Shown here: in pieces, positions 11,201 to 18,337 of the stretch
Position numbering within the stretch: position 1 is the first letter of the stretch
How the letters are laid out: the number at the start of each line of letters is the position of its first letter
Assembly: GCA_963839175.1 (NCBI GenBank)
Contig: CAWIUB010000016.1
Location: 1-64,000, forward strand
Direction of reading: 5' to 3'
Length of the DNA stretch: 64,000 nucleotides
Source of the DNA: CAWIUB01 sp963839175
Lineage (GTDB): Bacteria > Actinomycetota > Actinomycetes > Mycobacteriales > Jatrophihabitantaceae
Translations under genes and position numbers: made by a program
Notes under the pieces: model-generated
The model's input: only the letters and a program-made list of their open reading frames with translations
Database searches by the model: none
Told to the model about the DNA's origin: nothing

Positions 11201-11857
11201 CCCGGCCGACTCGGGCACCGACTCCTGGCCGTCAACCGCGCCACCGAAACGCTCGGGCAGTGGTCCACCGCGTGGCAGCCCTACCTGCCCGACATGCCCA
11301 CCGCCACCACCGCGATCGCGCGCTACGCCACCTGGCCACACAACCCGCACCGCATCGCCGAGGCCTTCGACGCGCACGCACGCGATCAAGCCGAACGTGC
11401 CCACCCTCAACGTCGCGACCTGCAGCGCACGGCCGCGCACACCGAACAGCACTGGCGCCAGACCGAGCGCGAAGCATTCGACCTCCACGGCCACTACGAC
11501 GCACGGCGGCTCCACTACGGCGCACTCGGCTACGCCAACGACCTCGACCAACGCCTCGAGCAGGTCGACCAGCACATCAGCGACGGAAAGACCCGCCTCG
11601 ACCGCGTCAACCGCCGCCTCGACCGGCTCAGCCACGAACCCGCCATCGCCGCCCAGCCACCCGGCTGGCTCGAACGCCAGCACGAACGCTGGCAAGCCGA
11701 CAACGCCGCCGAGACCGCAACACTCCAGCGGCTCACCGAACTCCGCAGCGCGCTCGCCGTCGACGCCGCCGCCCGCGAACGCCTGCGCAGCCACACCTAC
11801 GAGCACCACGTGGCCCAGCACGACATGGAACGGCACGGGCCGAGCTTCGGACGCTAA
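8249..11857 (+). CDS. MobF-family conjugative relaxase-helicase (TrwC/TraI-like)
   Basis: 1202 residues from ATG 8249 (an in-frame TTG at 8231 is an alternative). The N-terminal relaxase domain carries the metal-binding histidine motif HRHLH (His165, His167, His169) in SRAGDPHRHLHLQVNARV. This domain nicks one strand at oriT and stays covalently bound. Next is a RecD-like superfamily 1 helicase with Walker A GAAGTGKT at residues 458-465, the box LLLVDEAGML, and a late motif YATTAHGAQGATA. The last 350 residues are charged and helical, probably coiled coil. This order and length fit relaxases of actinobacterial integrative and mobilizable elements. No type IV coupling protein or FtsK-like transfer gene is in the window, so transfer probably needs helper functions. 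Confidence 0.92.
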   Translation: MHGGIKVYRGAAAAARNYLDADRSRADDYCLAEGTGVARRFTAGPGGPVLELAALTGDGYESWVAGLDPDSGEPRGRLRTDAAGVRFVEVIVNGPKSWSLAAELHPDVATAYEAAQDRAAEQIIGWLGQHATTRVGPRGAQVAVPVERLEAVTVRHFTSRAGDPHRHLHLQVNARVFAAGKWRGLDTVAFRDSIAAVNGIGHAAVVSDPDFRAALAAHGYTLSRDGEIAQLAGFVGPFSKRAAQIGGLLDRYEAQWRREHPDTEPGPGLRRAWDARAWAEDRPDKCVPRSGEELRQRWLDELAALGYLQLDKPTQLALELPGHLDRDAAAREVVVRLGAGRSAWNAADVRGQVEQLLAREHIVADAAVRGELAEDLTARALRMCVPLHEDAAPPDHIRSLASRHVLDVEADLVSRFAARGNAATPKTREPLAVDGLDQGQRAAVTALTSDAQLVVVEGAAGTGKTTTLAATRDALTGKGDRLLVVTPTLKAAQAAAAEIGARAGSAAWLVHQYGWRWDEAGRWTRLGVGELDPVAGRVYAGTGPDAQLRRGDLLLVDEAGMLDQDTAHALLAIADETGARLALLGDRQQLPAVGRGGLLQLAERWVDPAARIDLDVVHRFTRETRGEDGTPTRVPDPVYALITLRMRDGDNPAGVFDYLHTRGLVQLHDCELNRQQAIAAELVDERQAGRSVAVVVDTREQADALNSAIRDRLVKAGLVDDQHTASSRAGQPLGAGDQVATRRNDPHLDVANREVWTVTDAHRDGSLTVAGERGRRLLPAEYVREHVELGYATTAHGAQGATATTSHLVLGEHTTAASGYVGMTRGREANTVHLVAEDLDDARDQWVDAFSRDRADLGVAHAATRAAQQAAGYTVARPLDRVLDELRHTWRAQADRECELQPATALRERITEVIALREQRDRALAVLDPRREQARAIAEQARAEADRSAAAIDRHAQQIRDQLLQRWEQQRQQAHDAARTVLAGPGRLGHRLLAVNRATETLGQWSTAWQPYLPDMPTATTAIARYATWPHNPHRIAEAFDAHARDQAERAHPQRRDLQRTAAHTEQHWRQTEREAFDLHGHYDARRLHYGALGYANDLDQRLEQVDQHISDGKTRLDRVNRRLDRLSHEPAIAAQPPGWLERQHERWQADNAAETATLQRLTELRSALAVDAAARERLRSHTYEHHVAQHDMERHGPSFGR

Positions 11858-11871
11858 CAATCCCGCAGCCG

Positions 11872-11919
11872 GTGTGCGCGAACGCCGGTCAGCGAGCACC
11901 TGTACCGGTGAGCGCACAC
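11872..11919. other. Nested imperfect hairpin after the relaxase
   Basis: Arms GTGTGCGC (11872-11879) and GCGCACAC (11912-11919) enclose a second pair GCCGGT / ACCGGT. It starts 14 bases after the relaxase stop. It may be a terminator or a structured site for element proteins; there is no T-run. Confidence 0.4.
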
Positions 11920-12217
11920 GAACGTCGATGGAATTCGTCGCCGATCGCTGTCGCGTTCCGCCCTGCCCGAAGCACTTGTACCGAGTAGGGGACGCAAGAG
12001 ACACGCCGAACGGAGGAGCCGATCGATGGCGCCAATCCCCGACATCCCGACCTTCTACGAGAGGACCAAAATGCCGCCGCGTGTCCGCAGCGGGCACCGG
12101 CCACAACCTACAGAGGACGCCGAAGGATTGCACTCACCGCGCTCTCTTGTCGGCTACTGCAGGAAGGAGCCACCGATGACCAGCAGCGGCCATGAACACA
12201 CGGGAAGGAGCTTGACC

Positions 12218-12448
12218 ATGAGCGACGACGACAAGCTGCTCACGATCCAGGAAGCGGCAGCATTTCTTCGCACCCCGGTCGGCACGCTGCGCTTCTGGCG
12301 CAGCCAAGGAGTCGGACCGCCCAGCTTCAAGATCGGTCGCCGCATCTACTACTGGCTGTCCGACATCCTGACCTGGCTCGACAAGCAACGCGGGCAGCGG
12401 CGAACCGACGATCACCGCCGGGCGCATCCAGTCAGCACCGAGGCGTAG
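12218..12448 (+). CDS. Excisionase/MerR-type helix-turn-helix protein (Xis-like)
   Basis: 76 residues from ATG 12218. LLTIQEAAAFLRTPVGTLRF is a helix-turn-helix of the excisionase/AlpA type, followed by KIGRRIYYWLSDILTWLDKQ, the usual wing and C-terminal helix. Such proteins bend DNA at att sites and favour excision over integration. The integrase starts 30 bases downstream, the normal xis-int order. The same frame also has ATGs at 12026 and 12176, each with a strong ribosome site (GGAGGAG at 12012-12018; AGGAAGGAG at 12161-12169), so 140- and 90-residue forms are possible. I chose the shortest because it matches the family length. Confidence 0.8.
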   Translation: MSDDDKLLTIQEAAAFLRTPVGTLRFWRSQGVGPPSFKIGRRIYYWLSDILTWLDKQRGQRRTDDHRRAHPVSTEA

Positions 12449-12478
12449 CCTGCACGCCGGAAACGAAGGGCGGAGGTC

Positions 12479-13558
12479 ATGGGCAACATCGCGAAGCGTC
12501 CGGACGGTCGTTGGCGCGCTCGCTATCGCGACGGCGCCGACAGAGAGCACGCCCGCCACTTCGACCGGAAGACCGATGCACAGCGCTGGCTTGACAAGAT
12601 CACCGCGTCGCAGCTGCGCGGCGACTACGTCGATCCGAAGACCGCGCGCACCACGGTGGCCGAATGGTGCGAGACCTGGCTCGGTGGATATCGCACCCGC
12701 CGCCCGAAGACTGTCCGCCAGGCCGAGGTCCACCTGAAGCTCATCGTCAAAGCATTCGGATCGATGCAGCTCTCCGCAGTGAAGCCGTCAGATGTGAAAG
12801 CATGGACCGCCCTGCTCAAGTCGGAGGGTCGCGCGGACTCCTACGTCTACGCCCTACACGCGCGGATGTCGCAGCTCATGAACGACGCCGTGCACGACGG
12901 AGTGATTGCCCGTAACCCATGCTCGCGCAGAACCTCGCCGGGGACGGGCAGCCAGCGACCCTACGTAGCGAGCACCGAACAGATCTGGCTGCTCCACGAC
13001 GCTGTGCCGCGTGGACTTCAGCCAGCGATCCTGCTCGGCGCATTCGTCGGTCTGCGCCTCGCGGAGGCCGCCGCGCTTCGGCCCGACGACGTCGACTTCA
13101 TGCGCGGCGTCGTATCGCCTGCGGTTCAGTGGCCGGCCGAGCCATTGAAGTCGGAGATCAGCAAGACCCCGGTGCCCATCCCGAACGAGCTCGCCCTCCT
13201 GCTGTCTGCCGCGCTGGCGAACGGCGACGGCACGACGATCGTCACCAACGAGGCCGGACGCGCGGTCGGGCCGTGGGCAATCGAGCGCGCCGTTCGTGGC
13301 GCGCGCCGATCGGTACCGGGTCTTCCGCCGGAGTTCCGTTTCCACGACCTGCGCCACTACTTCGCCAGCCTTCTGATCGCCGACGGCCTCGACGTCAAGG
13401 TCGTCCAGGCCCGGCTACGACACGCCAGCGCCAAGACGACGCTGGATGTCTATGGTCACCTGTGGCCGGACAAAGACGAAGCATCACGTGCAGCCGTCGC
13501 GGCCGCGATCACCGAGCACGAGCGTCCAGGGTTACAGGCTTCGACCGGTGACCGGTGA
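12479..13558 (+). CDS. int: Tyrosine-type site-specific integrase
   Basis: 359 residues. An N-terminal arm-binding region (RPDGRWRARYRDGADREH) is followed by a SAM-like core-binding domain (about 60-150) and the catalytic domain. Catalytic residues visible are Arg193 in GLRLAEAAALRPDD, Lys in the PLKSEISKTP hairpin, HDLRH with Arg292, the later His in LRHASAKTT, and nucleophile Tyr325 in DVYGHLW. The set is complete, so it should be active. It integrates and, with Xis, excises the element through att sites. It follows the xis-like gene and overlaps the broken toxin start by four bases (GTGA). An arm-like repeat lies at 14539-14558. Confidence 0.92.
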   Translation: MGNIAKRPDGRWRARYRDGADREHARHFDRKTDAQRWLDKITASQLRGDYVDPKTARTTVAEWCETWLGGYRTRRPKTVRQAEVHLKLIVKAFGSMQLSAVKPSDVKAWTALLKSEGRADSYVYALHARMSQLMNDAVHDGVIARNPCSRRTSPGTGSQRPYVASTEQIWLLHDAVPRGLQPAILLGAFVGLRLAEAAALRPDDVDFMRGVVSPAVQWPAEPLKSEISKTPVPIPNELALLLSAALANGDGTTIVTNEAGRAVGPWAIERAVRGARRSVPGLPPEFRFHDLRHYFASLLIADGLDVKVVQARLRHASAKTTLDVYGHLWPDKDEASRAAVAAAITEHERPGLQASTGDR

Positions 13559-14013
13559 TCGGCCGTGACCCGGCGGCGCCCGTAGGGCCCTCGCGTGACG
13601 ACCCGTACGACATCGCCTTCTTCCAGCGGCACAGAAGCGACGATCCCAGCCAGGCGACACCTGGGCGCGAGTTTCTCGAATCGGTGCCGGCCCGCATTCG
13701 TGCCCAGTTCGACGCGATCGTGATCGCGGTGGCCAAGGCGCCGCCCCACAAGTTCGCGGGCGGCGGCAAGTGGGAAGCCATGCACGGTGTGATGAGCGGG
13801 CTGTATGAGGTCCGGGTTGATGGCCCGCCCAACGCACGCACTACCGGCTGTTCTGCATCCTCGACAGCAGGGCCAAGGGTCGCGGGCCACTGCTCGTCAT
13901 CGTCGACGGCGAGGCGAAGCCATTTCGCACGCAGATGCCCAACAAGGTCTACCGGAGGGTGCGCGGCTACCGCGACGAGTACCTCGCGCGCCAGCCCCGG
14001 TCGATCGTGTAAG
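13555..14013 (+). pseudogene. RelE/Gp49-like toxin, single frameshift
   Basis: GTG 13555 overlaps the integrase stop. The frame reads GREFLESVPARIRAQFDAI and GGKWEAMHGVMSGLYEVRVD, a RelE/HigB-type (phage Gp49-like) N-terminal half. Near 13838 the frame breaks, and HYRLFCILDSRAKGRGPLLV then VIVDGEAKPF and VYRRVRGYRDEYLARQ complete the typical beta-strand core and C-terminal helix in another frame (stop at about 14011-14013). One base lost or two gained explains the switch. Such proteins cleave mRNA at the ribosome. The broken copy is probably harmless unless the frame is recoded; I see no clear slippery site. The XRE regulator lies convergent, not in the usual operon. Confidence 0.75.
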
Positions 14014-14030
14014 GCACGCCCAGTTCAGGA

Positions 14031-14375
14031 CTACACGAGCTCCCGCAGAGGCTCGGTCACCTCGGCGCGCGCCTCGTCGTCGAGGGGCTCTAGGCTGAGT
14101 CGGTAGCCGAGCGCCGCGGCAAGGTCCGCGATCATGCTTAGGGTCGGGTTGATCTGCTGTGCGGTGAGGAGCCGCCGCACTGAGGCCGGGTTGCGCTCGA
14201 TCGCTCGGGCGAGGGTGGCCTTCGACATGCCTTGCGTGACGCGCAACTCATCGAGCCGGTTGACCAACTCGTCGATAGCCGCGATGCGAGCGGACTGAAG
14301 AACGAAGTGGTGCCGGTACTCAGGATCCTCCATGTTCCGGGCGTGGTCGTCCCAGAACGTGCTGCGCTCGGCCAT
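14031..14375 (-). CDS. XRE-family helix-turn-helix regulator, possible antitoxin
   Basis: 114 residues from ATG 14375 behind GCAGGAGG. Residues about 1-40 are an acidic helical extension (WDDHARNMEDPEYRHHFV). The Cro/C1-type HTH spans about 50-100 (GMSKATLARAIERNPASVRR) and ends LAAALGYRLSLEPLDDE. HigA-like antitoxins and phage-type regulators have this form. It reads toward the broken toxin, ends about 20 bases from it, and has a 20-bp palindrome just upstream that suggests autorepression. With the toxin broken, it may persist as an orphan regulator. Confidence 0.75.
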   Translation of the reverse strand: MAERSTFWDDHARNMEDPEYRHHFVLQSARIAAIDELVNRLDELRVTQGMSKATLARAIERNPASVRRLLTAQQINPTLSMIADLAAALGYRLSLEPLDDEARAEVTEPLRELV

Positions 14376-14394
14376 TCCGAACCTCCTGCGACCA

Positions 14395-14414
14395 GCGTAA
14401 CACATAAGTTACGC
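14395..14414. promoter_or_regulatory. Palindromic operator GCGTAAC-N6-GTTACGC of the XRE gene
   Basis: A perfect 7-6-7 inverted repeat 20 bases before the XRE start. Its AT-rich centre overlaps a possible -10 element on the minus strand (TAACTT). The position fits autoregulation by the XRE protein. Confidence 0.6.
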
Positions 14415-14538
14415 CAGCCGAGGTTGCAGCGGACCGCACGCATCTCGTCGCTGGCCGACGCTTCGCGCTGCGCCACACACACTCCCAGACGCCCAGGTCG
14501 GACCCCCGCGATGCGCTGCGCACGCTCGCGCGAGATTC

Positions 14539-14558
14539 TTGCGGACTTTTTGCGGACT
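14539..14558. repeat. Tandem TTGCGGACT repeat, 11-bp period; possible integrase arm sites
   Basis: TTGCGGACT occurs at 14539-14547 and again at 14550-14558, one helical turn apart. It lies between the XRE gene and the glnA terminator, where the right end of the element should be. Closely spaced direct repeats near att are typical arm-type integrase sites. No matching copy was seen at the left side. Confidence 0.4.
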
Positions 14559-14591
14559 AGACCGGTTACGCAGATCGCCCGAAACGACTGG

Positions 14592-14616
14592 CGGCCCCGG
14601 AATCCGGGGCCGCCAG
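14592..14616 (-). terminator. Strong GC hairpin after glnA
   Basis: GGCGGCCCCGG-AAT-CCGGGGCCGCC is a perfect 11-bp stem with a 3-base loop, starting 12 bases after the glnA stop codon. It lacks a clear T-run, which is common for actinobacterial terminators. Confidence 0.75.
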
Positions 14617-14628
14617 CGTGGTGACGGC

Positions 14629-16053
14629 TCAGCAGTCGTAGTAGAGCTCGAACTCGTGCGGGTGTGGGCGCAACCGGATCGGGTCTATTTCGTTCGACCG
14701 CTTGTAGTCGATCCAGGTCTCGATCAGGTCCTCCGTGAACACGCCGCCCTCTGTCAGATAGTCGTGGTCGGCTTCAAGGCTGGCCAGCACTTCGGTGAGC
14801 GAGCCGGGCACCTGCGGGATCGCGGCCGCCTCGTCCGGCGGGAGCTCGTAAAGGTCCTTGTCGACCGGGGCCGCCGGCTCGATCTTGTTCCGGATGCCGT
14901 CGACTCCGGCCATCAGCATGGCCGAGAACGCCAGGTAAGGGTTGCAGGACGGGTCCGGGATGCGGAACTCGATGCGCTTCGCCTTCGGGTTCGGTCCGGT
15001 GATCGGTACTCGGATGCACGCGGAGCGGTTGCCCTGGCTGTAGACCAGGTTGACCGGTGCCTCGAAGCCGGGCACCAGCCGGTGGTAGGAGTTCACAGTC
15101 GGGTTGGTGAACGCGAGCAGCGACGGCGCGTGGTGCAGCAACCCCCCGACGTAGAACCTCGCCATGTCGGACAGGCCAGCGTAGCCGAGCTCGTCGTGGA
15201 ACAGCGGCACGCCGTCCTTCCACAACGACTGGTGGCAGTGCATGCCCGAGCCGTTGTCGCCGAAGAGCGGCTTCGGCATGAACGTGACGGTCTTGCCGTT
15301 CGCCCAAGCGACGTTCTTGATGATGTACTTGTACTTAAGTAGATCGTCGGCGGCGTGGGTCAGCGTGTTGAAGTTGTAGTTGATCTCGGCCTGTCCTGCC
15401 GTGCCGACCTCGTGGTGTGACTTCTCTACGGCGAGATCGGCGTTGAGCAGCGCGGTGACCATCTGGTCGCGCAGATCGGCGAAGTGGTCGGTCGGCGGGA
15501 CCGGGAAGTAGCCGCTCTTGTAACGGGTCTTGTAGCCGCGGTTGCCGCCGTCCTCCTGGCGGCCGGTGTTCCACTGACCTTCGACGGAGTCGATGTAGTA
15601 GTAACCCGCGTTCTGCTTCGTCTCGAAGCGCACGTCGTCGAAGGCGTAGAACTCGGCCTCAGGTCCCACGTACATCGTGTCGGCGAGACCTGTGCTCTGC
15701 AGGTATGCCTCGGCCTTCAGCGCAACTTGCCGCGGATCACGCTCGTAAGGCTCGCCGGTACGCGGGTCGACGATCGAGAAGTTCAGATTCAGCGTCTTGG
15801 CGGTGCGGAACGGGTCGACGTACGCGGTTGCAGGATCAGGAATCAGCTTCATGTCCGACTTGTGGATCTGCGCGAACCCGCGGATCGACGAGCCGTCGAA
15901 ATCGATGCCGTCCGTGAAGAAGGCTCCGTTGACGAACCGCGCCGGCGTGTTGAGGTGCTGCTGGGTACCCGGGAGGTCCGTGAAGCGGATATCGACGAAT
16001 TCGACGCCTTCGTTCTTGATGTAGCTGAGGACCTCGTCGGCGCTGGTGAACAT
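14629..16053 (-). CDS. glnA: Type I glutamine synthetase
   Basis: 474 residues, the usual GSI-beta length. It makes glutamine from glutamate, ammonia and ATP as a cytoplasmic dodecamer. Motifs are DGSSIRGF near 55, the metal-binding block VGPEAEFY, the ATP-binding segment KPLFGDNGSGMHCHQSLWKD, and NRSACIRVP. The adenylylation tyrosine is present (Tyr402 in KDLYELPPDE), so GlnE-type control is expected. The start ATG 16053 has GGAGGTCG just upstream. A GlnR-like double box lies upstream and a strong hairpin downstream. It is the first gene of the conserved backbone, next to the mobile element's integrase end. Confidence 0.98.
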   Translation of the reverse strand: MFTSADEVLSYIKNEGVEFVDIRFTDLPGTQQHLNTPARFVNGAFFTDGIDFDGSSIRGFAQIHKSDMKLIPDPATAYVDPFRTAKTLNLNFSIVDPRTGEPYERDPRQVALKAEAYLQSTGLADTMYVGPEAEFYAFDDVRFETKQNAGYYYIDSVEGQWNTGRQEDGGNRGYKTRYKSGYFPVPPTDHFADLRDQMVTALLNADLAVEKSHHEVGTAGQAEINYNFNTLTHAADDLLKYKYIIKNVAWANGKTVTFMPKPLFGDNGSGMHCHQSLWKDGVPLFHDELGYAGLSDMARFYVGGLLHHAPSLLAFTNPTVNSYHRLVPGFEAPVNLVYSQGNRSACIRVPITGPNPKAKRIEFRIPDPSCNPYLAFSAMLMAGVDGIRNKIEPAAPVDKDLYELPPDEAAAIPQVPGSLTEVLASLEADHDYLTEGGVFTEDLIETWIDYKRSNEIDPIRLRPHPHEFELYYDC

Positions 16054-16101
16054 TCGACCTCCGTGGAAGATTGTCAGTGGCCCGGACGCTACGAATCGGC
16101 G

Positions 16102-16139
16102 GTTGCCACCCGGTGTCCCTACTATTTCCGGGACGTTAC
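16102..16139 (-). promoter_or_regulatory. GlnR-like double box upstream of glnA
   Basis: On the minus strand the sequence reads GTAAC-N6-GAAAT-N6-GACAC-N6-GCAAC. The GlnR consensus in actinomycetes is gTnAC-n6-GaAAC repeated with 6-bp spacing. All four half sites are present in exact spacing with one mismatch in three of them. It ends 49 bases before the glnA start, so nitrogen control by an OmpR-like GlnR is expected. Confidence 0.7.
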
Positions 16140-16149
16140 GCCAGCGGGG

Positions 16150-16581
16150 TCAAGCACGCACCACTGCGGTGCTGGTCAGCCGGTCGTGCAGGCCGCGCCC
16201 GTCGCGATCCCAGATCAGCGCCGGGACGAGCAGGGCCAGCAGCAACGTGCGCTCGATCGCCTGCAGCGGGTTGATGGGGGCTTCGCGGTCGACGCGGATG
16301 GCGCGCAGCCCGAACAGGTACATGCCGAGCGTCCGACCGGCCAGTAGCAGTCCGAGGACGTAGTCCAAGGCGAACGGGATGAGGCTCCAGCTGCCGGGCA
16401 GCCGGGATGCCGCGCCGCCGCCGCGGTGAACGCTGGCCACGAAGACCGCGGCAACCAGCGCCGACGCGATGCAGTCGACGATGAACGCGCCCACCCGCGG
16501 CGCGGGGTCGGCGATCGATCCGCTGCCCGTTGCAGGCAGGCCGAGGCGTTCACCGCGGTAGGCCGGTGGCTGCAGCGTCAT
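16150..16581 (-). CDS. RDD-family membrane protein
   Basis: 143 residues from ATG 16581. The RDD signature appears as APRVGAFIVDCIASALV in helix 1. Helices follow at LIPFALDYVLGLLLA and the last hydrophobic stretch LLLALLVPALIWDRDG, with LHDRLTSTAVV at the end. RDD proteins are small membrane proteins of unclear, possibly transport, function. The DUF4191 gene ends 13 bases upstream on the same strand, the order Rv2219-Rv2219A shows next to glnA1 in mycobacteria. Confidence 0.85.
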   Translation of the reverse strand: MTLQPPAYRGERLGLPATGSGSIADPAPRVGAFIVDCIASALVAAVFVASVHRGGGAASRLPGSWSLIPFALDYVLGLLLAGRTLGMYLFGLRAIRVDREAPINPLQAIERTLLLALLVPALIWDRDGRGLHDRLTSTAVVRA

Positions 16582-16594
16582 CGCCGTGGGGCCC

Positions 16595-17356
16595 TCAGGC
16601 GCGTCGGCGAACGGTGCGCTGAACGTTGCGCATCTTGGCGTTCGTCGGCATCGGGCCCTGTGGCAGCGGCGCCTTGCCTTGACCGAGGGCCTGCAGTCGT
16701 TTGTCGAGCGCGGCCACCTGGTCCTTGGACAGGTTGCGCGGCAACTTGACCAGATATGAGCTGAGCTTGCCAAGCGGCACGCTGCCCTCGTCGGGGCCGA
16801 CGACGACGTCATAGATCGGGGTGTCGCCGGCGATCCGGGCGACCCGCTTCTTCTCCTGCGCGATGAGGCCGCGAACCCGGTGCGGGGCCCCTTCTCCGAC
16901 GAGGACGACCCCGGCACGTCCCACGACCCGGTGGACCGCGTCGAACTGCGATGTTGCCGCGATCGTCGGCGTCGTACGCCAGTCGCCGCGGGTCTGGTTC
17001 TGCAGCAGCCAGGCAGCCGAGCCGGGGGTGCCCTCGGCCTGGGCGTACATCGACCGTTGTGCGCGTCGACTGAACACCAGCATCGCGGCAAGCAATCCCG
17101 CGCCTACCGCGACCGGTATCGGGAAGTAGGGCGACTTGACGAAGAGGAACAGTCCCAGGTAGACGATCGCGGCCGCGCCTACACCCGCGATGACTAGGTA
17201 CGGGATGAACCGGTTGTCGTTCTTGCGGGTGAGCGTGAAGGCCTGCCGGAGGTTGCTCCAGGTCTCCCGCCGCTTACTCCGCTTCTCGGCCCGAAGGGCC
17301 TTCTTCTCGGGGCGGGTGAGCTTTGCGGGCTTGGTAGGCCCGCCGGATTTCGCCAT
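16595..17356 (-). CDS. DUF4191-family membrane protein
   Basis: 253 residues. A lysine/arginine-rich N-terminus (residues 1-35) is followed by two membrane helices (about 48-70 and 75-95) and a soluble C-terminal domain with VLVGEGAPHRVRGLIAQEKK. Length, layout and the glnA/lipA neighbourhood identify the actinobacterial DUF4191 family (Rv2219-like). Function is unknown. It is co-directional with lipA and the RDD gene with short gaps, so probably one transcript. Confidence 0.88.
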   Translation of the reverse strand: MAKSGGPTKPAKLTRPEKKALRAEKRSKRRETWSNLRQAFTLTRKNDNRFIPYLVIAGVGAAAIVYLGLFLFVKSPYFPIPVAVGAGLLAAMLVFSRRAQRSMYAQAEGTPGSAAWLLQNQTRGDWRTTPTIAATSQFDAVHRVVGRAGVVLVGEGAPHRVRGLIAQEKKRVARIAGDTPIYDVVVGPDEGSVPLGKLSSYLVKLPRNLSKDQVAALDKRLQALGQGKAPLPQGPMPTNAKMRNVQRTVRRRA

Positions 17357-17377
17357 GACCCCAGGATAGAACGCGCG

Positions 17378-18328
17378 TTACGACGCGAGTGAGTTGCCGC
17401 GGGCAGCGATCGCCTGCTGGTAGAGGCGGCCAGCGCGGTAGGACGAGCGCACCAGAGGCCCACTCATCACCCCGGCGAAGCCGATGTCCTCGGCCTCCTC
17501 GCGCAGCGCCACGAACTCCTCCGGCCTGACCCAGCGCTCGACCGGGTGGTGCCGCGGCGACGGGCGCAGGTACTGGGTGATCGTGATCAGCTCGCAGCCG
17601 GCGTCGTGCAGGTCGAGCAGCGCCTGGCTGATCTCGGCTCGTTGCTCGCCCAGGCCGAGGATCAGGTTCGACTTGGTAACCAAACGTGCCTCGCGGGCCT
17701 GACGGAGGACGTCCAGCGACCGGTCGTAGCGGAATGCCGGGCGGATGCGCTTGAAGATCCGCGGCACTGTCTCGACGTTGTGGGCCAGCACCTCGGGGCG
17801 GCTCCCGAACACCTCGGCCAGCTGCTCGGGCTCCGCGTCGAAGTCGGGGATCAGCAGCTCGACGCCGGCGCCTGGGTTGAGAGCGTGGATGAGCCGGACC
17901 GTCTCAGCGTAGAGCCACGCGCCGCCGTCGGGCAGGTCGTCGCGGGCCACGCCGGTAACAGTGGCGTAGCGCAGCCCCATCGCCTGTACGCTCTGCGCCG
18001 CCCGGCGCGGCTCGTCCCGGTCAAGCACGGCCGGCTTGCCGGTGTCGATCTGGCAGAAATCGCAACGCCGGGTGCACTGGTCGCCGCCGATCAGAAACGT
18101 GGCCTCGCGGTCCTCCCAGCACTCGTAGATGTTGGGACAGCCGGCCTCCTGGCAGACGGTGTGTAACCCTTCGCGCTTCACCAGCGCCCGCAGTTCGGTG
18201 TACTCAGGGCCCATCCGGGCACGCGTCTTGATCCACTCGGGCTTGCGCTCGATCGGGGTCTGCGCGTTGCGTGCCTCGAGGCGGAGCAGCCGGCGCCCGT
18301 CGGGCGGTGCCGGGTGTGCAGCAGTCAC
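17378..18328 (-). CDS. lipA: Lipoyl synthase
   Basis: 316 residues, a radical SAM enzyme that inserts two sulfurs into protein-bound octanoate. The auxiliary cluster cysteines are in CQEAGCPNIYECW (CX4CX5C) and the radical SAM cluster in CTRRCDFCQI (CX3CX2C). The C-terminal RSSYRAG serine motif is present. The start is GTG 18328, nine bases after lipB, so lipB-lipA form an operon. The product lipoylates E2 and GcvH-type proteins; an E2 lies at 26.6 kb. Confidence 0.97.
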   Translation of the reverse strand: MTAAHPAPPDGRRLLRLEARNAQTPIERKPEWIKTRARMGPEYTELRALVKREGLHTVCQEAGCPNIYECWEDREATFLIGGDQCTRRCDFCQIDTGKPAVLDRDEPRRAAQSVQAMGLRYATVTGVARDDLPDGGAWLYAETVRLIHALNPGAGVELLIPDFDAEPEQLAEVFGSRPEVLAHNVETVPRIFKRIRPAFRYDRSLDVLRQAREARLVTKSNLILGLGEQRAEISQALLDLHDAGCELITITQYLRPSPRHHPVERWVRPEEFVALREEAEDIGFAGVMSGPLVRSSYRAGRLYQQAIAARGNSLAS

Positions 18329-18337
18329 CGGTCGACC

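Noticed and set aside
13830..13845. Programmed frameshift in the RelE-like toxin
   Set aside because: No slippery heptamer or clear downstream structure seen; a plain mutation or sequencing error is simpler.
14376..14628. tRNA gene or fragment as integrase target
   Set aside because: No cloverleaf, T-loop consensus or CCA end could be found on either strand.
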